Source: Streptomyces sp. ADI95-17
GTDB taxonomy: Bacteria; Actinomycetota; Actinomycetes; Streptomycetales; Streptomycetaceae
Assembly: GCF_003846175.1 (NCBI RefSeq)
Contig: NZ_ML123054.1
Span: 137,195 to 201,194, forward strand
Length of the DNA: 64,000 bases
Reading direction: 5' to 3'
The translations under genes and the position numbers were made by a program. Position 1 is the first letter of the stretch, and each line of letters begins with the position of its first letter. The notes beneath the pieces are model-generated. The model was not told the origin of the DNA. It saw only the letters and a program-made list of their open reading frames with translations, and ran no database searches. Below, one piece after another: positions 19,721-28,389 of this stretch.

Positions 19721-21094
19721 ATGGAACGGATCGATCGGACCGGAGCCGGAGCTGAGGCCGGGGGAGAGGCCGCGCGGCAGCAGGAGCGTGCCGGGGGGCG
19801 GGCGCCCGGCGGCCGGCCCGCCCCCCTCGCCTCGTTCGCGTACACCGCGGCCGACGAGGAGAAGCGGCGCGGTGTGCGCCGGATGAAGACCACGGCGACG
19901 GGCCTCCTTCTGCTGGTCGCGCTCGTGTACGTACTCGCCACCTGGGCGAAGAACGCGGGTGTGGGCGGCTGGCCGGGCTTCGTCGCCGCGGCCGCCGAGG
20001 CGGGGATGGTCGGTGCGCTGGCCGACTGGTTCGCCGTCACGGCGCTGTTCAAGCGTCCGCTCGGCCTGCCGATCCCGCACACCGCCATTATCCCCACCAA
20101 GAAGGACCAGCTGGGGGCGTCCCTGGGTTCCTTCGTCGGCGAGAATTTTCTCTCCGGCGATGTCGTACGGGGCCGGATCCACGCGCTGGGTGTCGGCCGC
20201 CGCGTCGGTGCGTGGCTGGCCGAGCCGGAGCACGCGGACCGGGTCACCGCCGAGCTGTCGACCGCGTTGCGCGGGGCGCTGAAGGTGCTGCGGGATTCGG
20301 ATGTGCAGGCCGTGGTGGGCGAGGCGATCACCCGGCGGGCCAACGCGGTGGAGATCGGGCCCGGCCTCGGCAAGATGCTGGACAAGATCGTCGCCGACGG
20401 CGGCCACCGCAGAGTGGTCGACCTGATCTGCGTGCGCGCCCACGACTGGCTGGTGCTGCACGGCGACTCGGTGATGGACGCGGTGCAGGGCGGGGCCCCG
20501 GGCTGGACGCCGCGGTTCGTCGACAAGCGGGTCGGGGAGCGGGTCTACAAGGAGCTGCTGAGGTTCGTCACGGAGATGCGGGACATGCCGGGGCACCCGG
20601 CGCGCGCCTCGATCGACACGTTCCTGACGGACTTCGCGGCCGACCTCCAGACGGACTCGGACACCCGGGCCCGGGTGGAGCGGCTGAAGTCGGAGATCCT
20701 GGGACGCGGCGAGGTCCAGGACGTCATCGCCTCGGCCTGGTCGTCCGTACGCACGATGATCATCGCGGCGGCGGAGGACGAGCAGAGCGAGCTGCGGCTG
20801 CGGGCGCGGGCCTCACTGATGGCACTGGGGGCGCGGCTGGCGACGGACGACCGGCTGCAGGCGAAGCTGGACGGCTGGCTGGAGGACGCGGCGGTCTATG
20901 TCGTCACGACCTACCGCGCGGAGATCACCTCGCTGATCAGCGACACGGTCGCGAGCTGGGACGCGGACCAGACGTCGAAGAAGATCGAGGCGCACATCGG
21001 CCGCGACCTCCAGTTCATCCGGATCAACGGCACCGTGGTGGGTGCGCTGGCGGGGCTGCTGATCTATACGGTGTCGTGGGCGCTGGGGGCGTAG
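19721..21094 (+). CDS. DUF445 family membrane protein
   Basis: This roughly 457-residue protein has a variable Gly/Ala/Arg-rich start, then KTTATGLLLLVALVYVLATW as the first membrane helix, the family core EAGMVGALADWFAVTALFKRPLG, and a C-terminal hydrophobic helix. DUF445 proteins have no proven role. The ATG at 19721 with GGTGGAG upstream is preferred over codons up to 47 residues earlier. It ends at a terminator. Confidence 0.82.
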   Translation: MERIDRTGAGAEAGGEAARQQERAGGRAPGGRPAPLASFAYTAADEEKRRGVRRMKTTATGLLLLVALVYVLATWAKNAGVGGWPGFVAAAAEAGMVGALADWFAVTALFKRPLGLPIPHTAIIPTKKDQLGASLGSFVGENFLSGDVVRGRIHALGVGRRVGAWLAEPEHADRVTAELSTALRGALKVLRDSDVQAVVGEAITRRANAVEIGPGLGKMLDKIVADGGHRRVVDLICVRAHDWLVLHGDSVMDAVQGGAPGWTPRFVDKRVGERVYKELLRFVTEMRDMPGHPARASIDTFLTDFAADLQTDSDTRARVERLKSEILGRGEVQDVIASAWSSVRTMIIAAAEDEQSELRLRARASLMALGARLATDDRLQAKLDGWLEDAAVYVVTTYRAEITSLISDTVASWDADQTSKKIEAHIGRDLQFIRINGTVVGALAGLLIYTVSWALGA

Positions 21095-21112
21095 CGGAGC
21101 CCGGACGGCGCA

Positions 21113-21144
21113 AGGGGCGGGGGCTCTTCGGAGCTCCCGCCCCT
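21113..21144. terminator. Terminator after DUF445 gene
   Basis: A 14-position stem with one G-T pair (21113-21126 with 21131-21144) and TTCG loop lies between convergent genes. Confidence 0.85.
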
Positions 21145-21190
21145 GCTGTTGTGCTTCCGTACGCGCTTCGGGCGGCCCGGCCGTACGGGC

Positions 21191-21493
21191 TCAGGCGGCC
21201 CGGCGGGTGACCGCCCACGACGCGGCGGCCATGCCGCCCGCCACGGCGAAGACGGCGGGCCAGGCGCCGACCTTCTTGGCCAGCGGGTGCGAACCGGCGA
21301 ACGCGGCGACGTACGCCGTGGTCAGCCCGACGGCCGCGCGCGGCCCGGCCTGCCGGTTCCACTCGTACGCGGCGACAGTGCCCGCGGCGGCGAGGGCGAC
21401 CCCGCCCAGCGGCCGCTTCCTGGTCCATCGCGCGACGGCGTACCCGCCGACCAGCCCGCTCGCCGCCACCGCCGCTGCCGGAACCTTCGCCAT
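21191..21493 (-). CDS. Small hydrophobic membrane protein
   Basis: This 100-residue protein is made of three to four short Ala/Gly-rich hydrophobic helices with ARWTRKR between the first two. AAGGTGG precedes the ATG at 21493. No family is recognised. It is divergent from the MFS gene at 21732. Confidence 0.65.
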   Translation of the reverse strand: MAKVPAAAVAASGLVGGYAVARWTRKRPLGGVALAAAGTVAAYEWNRQAGPRAAVGLTTAYVAAFAGSHPLAKKVGAWPAVFAVAGGMAAASWAVTRRAA

Positions 21494-21731
21494 CGCAGCC
21501 ACCTTCGCCTTCTCGTCCGTGTTGTCCGGGCCCTGAGCCCGGGGCTTCGAGGCTAACGCGATGCCCGGGATTCCGGTCGCCGAGGGGGTGCACAAGCGTT
21601 TACCCTGGGGGTGAACACGCGTGCACCCCGGTGTCCTGCCCCTGCGCCGCCCGCCCGGCGCACCGTCGCGACCCCCTCCCGCACGTCGCCCCCGCACGAC
21701 GCCCCAGCCGCCGAGCACCGTACGGAGAGCC

Positions 21732-23300
21732 ATGCCAGCGGACATACCTGCCCCGACCACCGGCACCACCACCGCCGCCGCCGAGGCGCCGCATCCCCGC
21801 TTCGCCGTCGGTGTGCTGGCGTTCTGCGGTGTCGTGGTCGCGGTGATGCAGACGATCGTCGTCCCGCTGCTCCCGCACATCCCGGCCCTCACCGGCGCGA
21901 GCCCGGCCGCCGCGAGCTGGCTGGTCACCGTCACCCTGCTCACCGGTGCCGTCTTCACGCCCGTCCTGGGCCGGGTCGGCGACATGTACGGCAAGCGGCG
22001 GGTGCTCGTCGCCTCGCTGCTGGTGCTGGTGGTGGGTTCGGTGCTGTGCGCGGTCAGTTCGCACATCGGGGTACTGATCACCGGCCGCGCCCTGCAGGGC
22101 GCGGCGCTCGCCGTCCTGCCGCTGGGCATCAGCATCCTGCGCGACGAACTCCCGCCCGAGCGGGTGCTGTCCGCCGTGGCGCTGATGAGCTCGACGCTCG
22201 GCATCGGCGCGGCGATCGGGCTGCCGGTCGCGGCCCTCGTCGTCGAGAACTTCGACTGGCACACCATGTTCTGGGTCTCGGGTGCGATCGGCGTCATCGA
22301 CATCGTGCTGGTGCTGTGGTGCGTACCGGAATCCCCGCTCCGTACCCGTGGCCGCTTCGACGCCCTCGGCGCGCTGGGGCTGTCCGGGGCCCTGGTCTGC
22401 CTGCTGCTCGCGGTCACCCAGGGCGCAGACTGGGGCTGGACCTCGGCCCGGACGGCCGGCCTGCTGGCGGCGGCCGTCGTCGTGGCGCTGATCTGGGGCG
22501 CGTACGAGCTCCGGGTGGTCTCGCCCATGGTCGACCTGCGGGTCTCGGCCCGCCCCGCGGTCCTGCTCACCAACATCGCCGCCCTGCTGATCGGCTTCGC
22601 CTTCTACGCGAACTCCCTGGTCACCGCGCAGATGGTGCAGGAGCCGAAGGAGACGGGTTACGGTCTGGGCGCCTCGCTCGTCGTCAGTGGCCTCTGTCTG
22701 CTGCCGGGCGGCGTGATGATGGTGGTGCTCTCACCGGTCTCGGCGCGGATCTCCGCGAAGTACGGCCCGAAGGTCAGCCTGGCGCTGGCGGCCGGGGTGA
22801 TCGGCTGCGGCTACGTGGTGCGGTACTTCACCAGCCACAACCTCTGGCTGATCATCGGGGGCGCGACGGTCGTCGCCTCGGGCACGGCCATCGCGTACTC
22901 GGCACTCCCCGCGCTGGTCATGCGCGGCGTCCCGGTGAGCGAGACCGGCGCGGCCAACGGCCTCAACACACTGATGCGGTCGATCGGGCAGGCGTTCTGC
23001 AGCGCGACGGTGGCGGCGGTCCTCGCCAACATCACGTTCCGGGTGGGCGGCAGAACGGCCCCGACGCTCCACGCGTACCAGCTGGTCTTCCTGATCGCGG
23101 CGGGCGCGGCACTGGCGGCGCTGCTGGTCACCCTGTGCCTGCCGGGCGGCCGTACCCCCGCGACGGGAGCGACGGGATCTACGGGCGTGACCGGCGAGGC
23201 GGGCGGGACCGCCGGGGCGGGTACCGTCGAAGGGAACCGCGACGTCCCGGGGGACCGGAAGGACGGTGTGCGGACAATGCCGATCCAGGAGGGCGCATGA
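21732..23300 (+). CDS. MFS drug transporter, DHA2 (14-helix) family
   Basis: This 522-residue protein has about 14 membrane helices, with GRVGDMYGKRRVL in the second loop and GAAIGLPVAALV (motif C-like) in helix 5, typical of drug:H+ antiporters. The ATG at 21732 follows GGAGAG. Its stop overlaps the start of a TetR gene (ATGA), so regulator and pump are co-translated. The C-terminus is Gly/Thr-rich. Confidence 0.88.
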   Translation: MPADIPAPTTGTTTAAAEAPHPRFAVGVLAFCGVVVAVMQTIVVPLLPHIPALTGASPAAASWLVTVTLLTGAVFTPVLGRVGDMYGKRRVLVASLLVLVVGSVLCAVSSHIGVLITGRALQGAALAVLPLGISILRDELPPERVLSAVALMSSTLGIGAAIGLPVAALVVENFDWHTMFWVSGAIGVIDIVLVLWCVPESPLRTRGRFDALGALGLSGALVCLLLAVTQGADWGWTSARTAGLLAAAVVVALIWGAYELRVVSPMVDLRVSARPAVLLTNIAALLIGFAFYANSLVTAQMVQEPKETGYGLGASLVVSGLCLLPGGVMMVVLSPVSARISAKYGPKVSLALAAGVIGCGYVVRYFTSHNLWLIIGGATVVASGTAIAYSALPALVMRGVPVSETGAANGLNTLMRSIGQAFCSATVAAVLANITFRVGGRTAPTLHAYQLVFLIAAGAALAALLVTLCLPGGRTPATGATGSTGVTGEAGGTAGAGTVEGNRDVPGDRKDGVRTMPIQEGA

Positions 23301-23926
23301 TCAGCGGCCAGGCCACCGCACCGGCCCCGTCCTCGGCCCGGACCCCGGCGCCGGCCCCGGCTTCGGCCGCTGCCCGGTCCGCCGCCGACCCGGGCAGCGG
23401 CAAGGGCGCGATCCTGCGCGCCGCCCGCCGGGCGTTCACCCAGCGCCCGTACGCCGAGGTCACCATCAGGGGGATCGCGGCCGACGCCGGAGTGAGTCCG
23501 TCCCTGGTGGTCAAGCACTTCGGCCGCAAGGAAGAACTCTTCAACACCGTCGCCGACTTCGGCCCCGCCGCCGCCGAACTCCTCGACGCGCCGCTCGAAG
23601 CCCTGGGCCGCCACATGGTGGTGACACTGGTGAACCACCGCCGCGAACTGCAGTCGGACCCGCTGTTGCGCGTCGTCTTCTCGCTGGGCAACCAGGACGA
23701 ACGCTCCCTGCTGCGCGACCGCTTCCACGAACAGGTCACCGACGCCCTGACCGCCCGCCTCCCCGGCCGCGAACGCGCCCTGCGCGCCGAACTGATCGCC
23801 GGCCACCTCCTCGGCCTCGGCGCCACCCTCAGCCTCCACCGCGAGGGCGCCGGCGCGGACGCCACCACCGAACACATCGCGGACCTGTACGCGCCCGCGC
23901 TGCAGTCCCTGATCGGCGGTGCCTGA
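23297..23926 (+). CDS. TetR/AcrR-family transcriptional regulator
   Basis: This 209-residue protein has an Ala/Pro-rich lead of about 35 residues, then a TetR DNA-binding domain (ILRAARRAFTQRPYAEVTIRGIAADAGVS) and a ligand domain. It overlaps the MFS pump gene by four bases, with AGGAGGG as ribosome site. It presumably represses the pump operon, which it closes. Confidence 0.87.
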   Translation: MISGQATAPAPSSARTPAPAPASAAARSAADPGSGKGAILRAARRAFTQRPYAEVTIRGIAADAGVSPSLVVKHFGRKEELFNTVADFGPAAAELLDAPLEALGRHMVVTLVNHRRELQSDPLLRVVFSLGNQDERSLLRDRFHEQVTDALTARLPGRERALRAELIAGHLLGLGATLSLHREGAGADATTEHIADLYAPALQSLIGGA

Positions 23927-23993
23927 ATCGGCAGTCGGACATGGATGGTCCGGGCAGGGGTACCCGGAGGACTACCGCTGACCGCCCGCCACC

Positions 23994-24094
23994 GTCACGG
24001 ACGGCAGACCGTCCACTCCCGTCAAGGGAGGCAGACCGTCCACTCCCGTCACGGACGACAGACCGCCCACCCCCGTCAAGGACGGTAGAGCGCC
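23994..24094. repeat. 27-base tandem repeat, about 3.7 copies
   Basis: Units begin at 23994, 24021, 24048 and 24075, each starting GTCA(C/A)GG and continuing into CAGACCGTCCACTCCC with small changes. The fourth, partial copy contains the stop and last codons of the MepB gene, so the coding end and the repeat share bases. Confidence 0.85.
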
Positions 24095-24690
24095 CGGCAC
24101 CGGTCCGGGTCGGCCGGCTCGCCGTCCGGGACCGGCAGGAAGTACTCCACCTGCCACTTCTGCGTACGGCCGGCCTGGCGGTTGGTCGTCGTCACCCACG
24201 GCGGATAGACACGGAACCCACGCTTCCCGCCGACCCCGGCCGTCGACACGATGTCCCGCTCGCGGAGCACCGCCCGCGGAAACACGAACTGCCCGAAACC
24301 ACCGGCACCACTGATGCCATCGGTGTCACCCGCGTCACCCGCGTCACCAGTGTCACCGGTGTCGCGGGTGCTGATGACGAAGAGGTCGACGGGGTCCCCG
24401 GAGTCGTAGGGCCGGATCGGCCCGCCGTCGGCGGACCGCTTCCACACCGTCACGAACTGGCCGACCTTGGTCGGGGTGGTCCGGGCCACCCGGAACCTGA
24501 CGGCGGAGCCGTCCACGGTGAACCCGTGCGCCCCGTACTCGGCGCTCTCGGCCTCGGGCACCGGCCGCGAGCACACGAGCCCGCTCGGGTCGTAGACGAG
24601 CGCCTTCGCCGCGAGGAGATCGGGGTGAAGGGGTGCGCCGTCCGGCCAGGGCGCCGGCCGAGGATCAGAATGTGCTGCCATTTCACCCAT
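24076..24690 (-). CDS. MepB family protein
   Basis: This roughly 204-residue protein matches the MepB family: AAHGF-like YGAHGFTVDG, ARTTPTKVGQFVTVWKR and GKRGFRVYPPW. MepB was first noted beside a multidrug efflux pump in Staphylococcus; its activity is unknown. The middle holds an inserted low-complexity DTGDTGDAGDAGDTDG stretch encoded by hexanucleotide repeats near 24320-24360. Starts at 24690 or 24681 are both possible. The stop lies in a tandem repeat. Confidence 0.8.
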   Translation of the reverse strand: MGEMAAHSDPRPAPWPDGAPLHPDLLAAKALVYDPSGLVCSRPVPEAESAEYGAHGFTVDGSAVRFRVARTTPTKVGQFVTVWKRSADGGPIRPYDSGDPVDLFVISTRDTGDTGDAGDAGDTDGISGAGGFGQFVFPRAVLRERDIVSTAGVGGKRGFRVYPPWVTTTNRQAGRTQKWQVEYFLPVPDGEPADPDRCRALYRP

Positions 24691-24830
24691 TCTGTCAGTG
24701 CCTGTCCCGTCGTTGCGCCCCGGGCGGGGAGCCCATCGGGCGATGAGTTTCCCCGACGGCCGGAGTCCTACCTCTGTCGAACACAACGGCACCGCGACCG
24801 CGGAGCGCCGATCAAGGAAGGACCACCGGC

Positions 24831-25670
24831 ATGACCGCCACCCACACCCTCCGGGTTCCCGGCGCGCAGCTGCACTACGAGGTACGCGGCGCGGGACCGC
24901 TCCTGCTGATCATGGGGTCGCCCATGGAGGCCGAGGCGTTCGCCTCGCTGGCGGACGCGCTCGCGAGCGACCACACCGTCGTCACGCACGACCCGCGGGG
25001 CATCTCCGGCAGCACTCTCGACGACCCCGACGAGGACACCCTGCCCGACCGGCGGGCGGACGACGTGGCGGCGATCCTGGACGCGCTCGGGGCCGATACG
25101 GCCGATGTGTTCGGGAGCAGCGGCGGCGCGGTGACCGGGCTGGCACTCGTCGCCCGGCACCCCGACCGGGTACGGACGCTGGTCGCGCACGAGCCGCCCA
25201 TCATGGAGATCCTTCCCGACGCGGCCGAACAGCGCGCCAAGACCGAGGCCATCATCGAGACCTTCCACAAGGAGGGCCAGGGCGCGGCATGGATGAAGTT
25301 CATGGCCGTCGCCGGATTCGTGACCGAGGGCGGGGAGAGCACGGAAATCGGTGAGGGCGGGGAGGGCGCCGCCGACGGGCCGTTCGGCGAGCCCACGGAG
25401 CAGGACCTCGCCAACGGCGCCCGCTTCTTCGGCCACGATCTGCGGGGCACCGCCCGCTACGTACCCGACATCGCCGCCCTGACCGCCGCACCGACCCGGG
25501 TCCTGGTCGGGATCGGCGCCGACTCGCAGGGCCTGATCACGTACCGGACGTCCACCGTGCTGGCGGAACTGCTCGGCACCCGCCCGGTCGAGTTCCCGGG
25601 CGACCACGCCGGCTTCCTCGGCGACCCGAAGGGCTTCGCCGACGCACTGCGGAACACACTGACGAGCTGA
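24831..25670 (+). CDS. Alpha/beta hydrolase
   Basis: This 279-residue protein has the nucleophile elbow GSSGG with S97 and a late GDHAGF that supplies the catalytic histidine. RGISGS after strand 4 is typical of the family. A short acidic Gly-rich insert (EGGESTEIGEGGEGAADG) lies in the cap region. AAGGAAGGA precedes the ATG. The substrate is not predictable. Confidence 0.87.
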   Translation: MTATHTLRVPGAQLHYEVRGAGPLLLIMGSPMEAEAFASLADALASDHTVVTHDPRGISGSTLDDPDEDTLPDRRADDVAAILDALGADTADVFGSSGGAVTGLALVARHPDRVRTLVAHEPPIMEILPDAAEQRAKTEAIIETFHKEGQGAAWMKFMAVAGFVTEGGESTEIGEGGEGAADGPFGEPTEQDLANGARFFGHDLRGTARYVPDIAALTAAPTRVLVGIGADSQGLITYRTSTVLAELLGTRPVEFPGDHAGFLGDPKGFADALRNTLTS

Positions 25671-25724
25671 GAACGGGACGAGGACGGAAGCGGGGGAGGC
25701 GGGGCGGTCCGAAGCCGGGGCCGC

Positions 25725-26279
25725 CTACCCCCGCCCGGCCTCCGCGGCCCGCCCCGTCAGCAGCCCGAGCACCCGCCCCAGCTGCTCGCGGGCGCCCGGA
25801 TCGGTGATGACCCCGTCCGGACCGACCGTGTTGCGGTCCACGGAGATCCGTACGCAGGCCGGCTCCACGATGTCCGCGCCGGTATAGCCCAGCACCGTAC
25901 GCAGTGTGGCCTCCGCGCCCTGACCGCGCCCGGGTGCCGCGGCGTTCACCCAGGCGGTCGGCTTGTCGCAGATCTCGGTGCCGCCGACCGTCCAGTCCAG
26001 CAGGTTCTTGAACGCCCCCGGCAAGGTCCCCGCGTACTCCGGCGTACAGACCAGAACGGCATCCGCCCCGTCGATGGCCGCACGCAGCTCCGCCACCGGC
26101 CGCGGCAGCGGATCCGTGTCGTCGTCGGGATTGAAGTGCGGGAGCGCCGCGAGGCCGCCGTAGAGAACGGTCCGTACCTCCGAGGCGGCCACGGCCTGCG
26201 CGGTGCGCAGCACGGTCTCGTTGGAGGAGCCGCTGCGCAGGCTTCCGGACAGCAGAAGGATCACGGGTGGTGTGGGCAT
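25725..26279 (-). CDS. NADPH-dependent FMN reductase family protein
   Basis: This 184-residue flavodoxin-fold protein has the phosphate-binding loop SGSLRSGSSN and the TPEYAGTLPGAFKNLLDW motif of the family. It is expected to reduce FMN, quinones or azo compounds with NAD(P)H. It converges on the alpha/beta hydrolase. Confidence 0.88.
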   Translation of the reverse strand: MPTPPVILLLSGSLRSGSSNETVLRTAQAVAASEVRTVLYGGLAALPHFNPDDDTDPLPRPVAELRAAIDGADAVLVCTPEYAGTLPGAFKNLLDWTVGGTEICDKPTAWVNAAAPGRGQGAEATLRTVLGYTGADIVEPACVRISVDRNTVGPDGVITDPGAREQLGRVLGLLTGRAAEAGRG

Positions 26280-26316
26280 ACCAGCTCAACCTCCGAAGCC
26301 CCGGAACTCATTCCCG

Positions 26317-26350
26317 CACACGCCCCCGTACACGCCCCCGTACACGCCCC
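26317..26350. repeat. 12-base tandem repeat, about 2.8 copies
   Basis: (C/T)ACACGCCCCCG is repeated in the short gap between the FMN reductase gene and the small secreted protein gene. Confidence 0.8.
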
Positions 26351-26432
26351 TGGCACGACACCACCCCGGCACGGGCGCGGGGCGGCTCGTACCGGGGTGG
26401 GGGTCGCGTGGTGCGTGCGGCTTGCGACGGGG

Positions 26433-26780
26433 TCAGCTGAAGACGACCGAGCGGAGCTTCAGCCGGCTGCCGGCGTGGCCGCCGTGGGGCCGGAGGGTGA
26501 AGTAGTCGCCGTTGCAGTCGGGACCGGTGAAGACGGTCGCGCTGGAGTCGGTGAAGTTCTGCGGGGTGTGGGCGGGGTACGACGAGTTGGGGTCGGCGAC
26601 CTCGGGCAGCGTGATGCACATCCGGCTCGGCGGGTCGAAGAGGAAGCCCACCCGTGGCGAGCCGTCGAGGCCTGAATATGTGTACGAGAAGTCCCCGGTG
26701 GCCGCGCCGGCCGAGGCCGGCACGGCGACGAGCAGCGCGAGCGCGCCGAAGGCGGCAGCGACGGTGGAACGAAGACGCAT
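26433..26780 (-). CDS. Small secreted protein of unknown function
   Basis: This 115-residue protein starts at ATG 26780 after AAGGAG. A signal peptide (AAAFGALALLVAVPASAGA) is probably cut near residue 27. The mature part of about 88 residues is beta-rich with two cysteines (CITLPE and DCNGDYF), likely a disulfide. The C-terminal strand pattern recalls small beta-crystallin-like or inhibitor folds, but no family is certain. Confidence 0.75.
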   Translation of the reverse strand: MRLRSTVAAAFGALALLVAVPASAGAATGDFSYTYSGLDGSPRVGFLFDPPSRMCITLPEVADPNSSYPAHTPQNFTDSSATVFTGPDCNGDYFTLRPHGGHAGSRLKLRSVVFS

Positions 26781-26981
26781 GGAGGGAACTCCTTGTGCGG
26801 GGGGTCGGAAACGGCCCAAGTCTGAGCCGTTGACCTGCGATTTCGGCCCCATGTGGGGCTCCGTCACCCGGACGTGAGCTGCTGAATCGGTTCTGCCGAC
26901 GGCCATGCGGGTCATGCACCGGTTCCACTGTGTTGACCGAGGTGCCCGACTGCCCCCGCTGCCGGGTTTTACTGTGGCTCG

Positions 26982-27515
26982 ATGAAGACCCAGATGATCG
27001 TGCTCAACGGCGGCTCCAGCTCCGGAAAATCAGGCATCGCCCGGTGCCTCCAGACGGTATTGCCGGATCCATGGCTGACGTTCGGGGTCGACACACTGGT
27101 CGAGGCGATGCCCGCGTCCATGAGCGAGTCGGACGCGGGCATCGAGTTCGCCCCGGACGGCGAGGTGGTCGTCGGCGCGGAGTTCCGTACGTTGGAGACG
27201 GCATGGATCGAGGGTGTCGCCACGATGGCCCGGGCCGGCGCCGGGATCATCGTGGACGAGGTGTTCCTCGGCGGTGCGGAGTCCCAGCAGCGGTGGCAGA
27301 AGGCGCTCGACGGACTCGGGGTGCTGTGGGTCGGAGTCCGGTGCGAGAGCGCCGTCGCCGCTGCCCGTGAGATCGCGCGGGGCGATCGCGTACCCGGCAT
27401 GGCGGCAGCACAGGCGGAACTGGTCCACCGGGGTGTGACCTACGACCTGGAAGTGGACACGACGCGGAGCGAGCCCATCGAGTGTGCGCGGATCATCGCA
27501 GCTCACATCGTGTGA
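26982..27515 (+). CDS. Chloramphenicol 3-O-phosphotransferase family protein
   Basis: This 177-residue P-loop kinase has Walker A GGSSSGKS (10-17) and D37 in FGVDTLVEAMP, at the position of the catalytic Asp37 of S. venezuelae CPT; VLWVGVRC and ARGDRVPGMA are also shared. CPT phosphorylates chloramphenicol and protects the producer. No chloramphenicol biosynthesis gene is nearby, so it may be a resistance gene or act on another compound. Confidence 0.85.
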   Translation: MKTQMIVLNGGSSSGKSGIARCLQTVLPDPWLTFGVDTLVEAMPASMSESDAGIEFAPDGEVVVGAEFRTLETAWIEGVATMARAGAGIIVDEVFLGGAESQQRWQKALDGLGVLWVGVRCESAVAAAREIARGDRVPGMAAAQAELVHRGVTYDLEVDTTRSEPIECARIIAAHIV

Positions 27516-27608
27516 CGGGGCTCGGCCCACCATCCCCACTGATCATTTCCGGCCACAGCGCGGCGCTTCACCGCACGATGCACCAAAGCGCACATCGCAG
27601 CACGGCAC

Positions 27609-27757
27609 GGCGCACGTCACGGAATGGCACACGTCACGTCACGGCACTGCGCACCCCGGCATGGCACACGTCACGGCACTGCGCACCCCGGCATGGCGCA
27701 CGTCACGTCACGGCACTGCGTACCCCGGCATGGCGCACGTCACGGCATGGCGCACCA
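27609..27757. repeat. Tandem 32/37-base repeat between CPT and GNAT genes
   Basis: Three full units and flanking fragments consist of CACGTCACG (sometimes with an extra CACGT) followed by GCACTGCG(C/T)ACCCCGGCATGGC. The 5-base difference explains the two unit lengths. The repeats are contiguous without spacers, and fill the whole gap between two convergent genes. Confidence 0.85.
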
Positions 27758-27762
27758 TGGCA

Positions 27763-28242
27763 CTACGCGTCGCCGAGCTCCAGCTCACCGACGACCTGGT
27801 CCCCGCTCGTCTCCCCGGTCAGCCGGAACCCGAGCCTGAAGTAGAACTGTTCGGGCCCGTGCTCACCGGGAACCCAGCTCACGGTCGCACGCGTCTGTCC
27901 CCGCCGCCGGATCTCCTCGCACACCGCTTCCACGGCGAAACGGCCGTACCCCCGGCCCTGTTGATCGGCGGCGATGTTCAACCGCCAGAGTCCGGAGCGC
28001 AGCCTGTTGTCGTTCGGATCGTCCGGGTAGAAGCGGACGTCGAAGAAGGCCATGACGAAGCCCACGAGCTGATCGCCGTCGAGGATCAGCCGTGGCCAGG
28101 CGATGTCGGGGGTCGCGTAGGCCTGGGCGAGCGACCAGGCGACCGGCTTCACGAGTCCGTCCTGGTCGGGCCGTACTTTCAGTCGGCAGGCGGCCTCGAC
28201 GTTGTCCGCCGTGATCTTTTCGAGTCGCAGTGATGAAGACAT
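27763..28242 (-). CDS. GNAT-family N-acetyltransferase (polyamine type)
   Basis: This 159-residue acetyltransferase has RLNIAADQQGRGYGRFAVEAV as the acetyl-CoA motif A, and FVMAFFDVRFYPDD before it. The spacing resembles spermidine/spermine acetyltransferases (SpeG/PaiA-like), but the substrate is not certain. Confidence 0.82.
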   Translation of the reverse strand: MSSSLRLEKITADNVEAACRLKVRPDQDGLVKPVAWSLAQAYATPDIAWPRLILDGDQLVGFVMAFFDVRFYPDDPNDNRLRSGLWRLNIAADQQGRGYGRFAVEAVCEEIRRRGQTRATVSWVPGEHGPEQFYFRLGFRLTGETSGDQVVGELELGDA

Positions 28243-28389
28243 GCGCGCAACTTATAGACGGATGCGCCGCCGCATCGAACGGATATCCGCCTTCGCCGAC
28301 CCTGCCGTCGCCCGGTCCGCAACGCCGGGATGCCCGGCGCCGCCGGAGCGGCGGAACCGGGCATCCAGTGAACTCCCCTTGCAAGAAGG

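Noticed and set aside
27609..27757. CRISPR-like array
   Set aside because: Repeats are directly adjacent with no unique spacers, and no cas genes are near.
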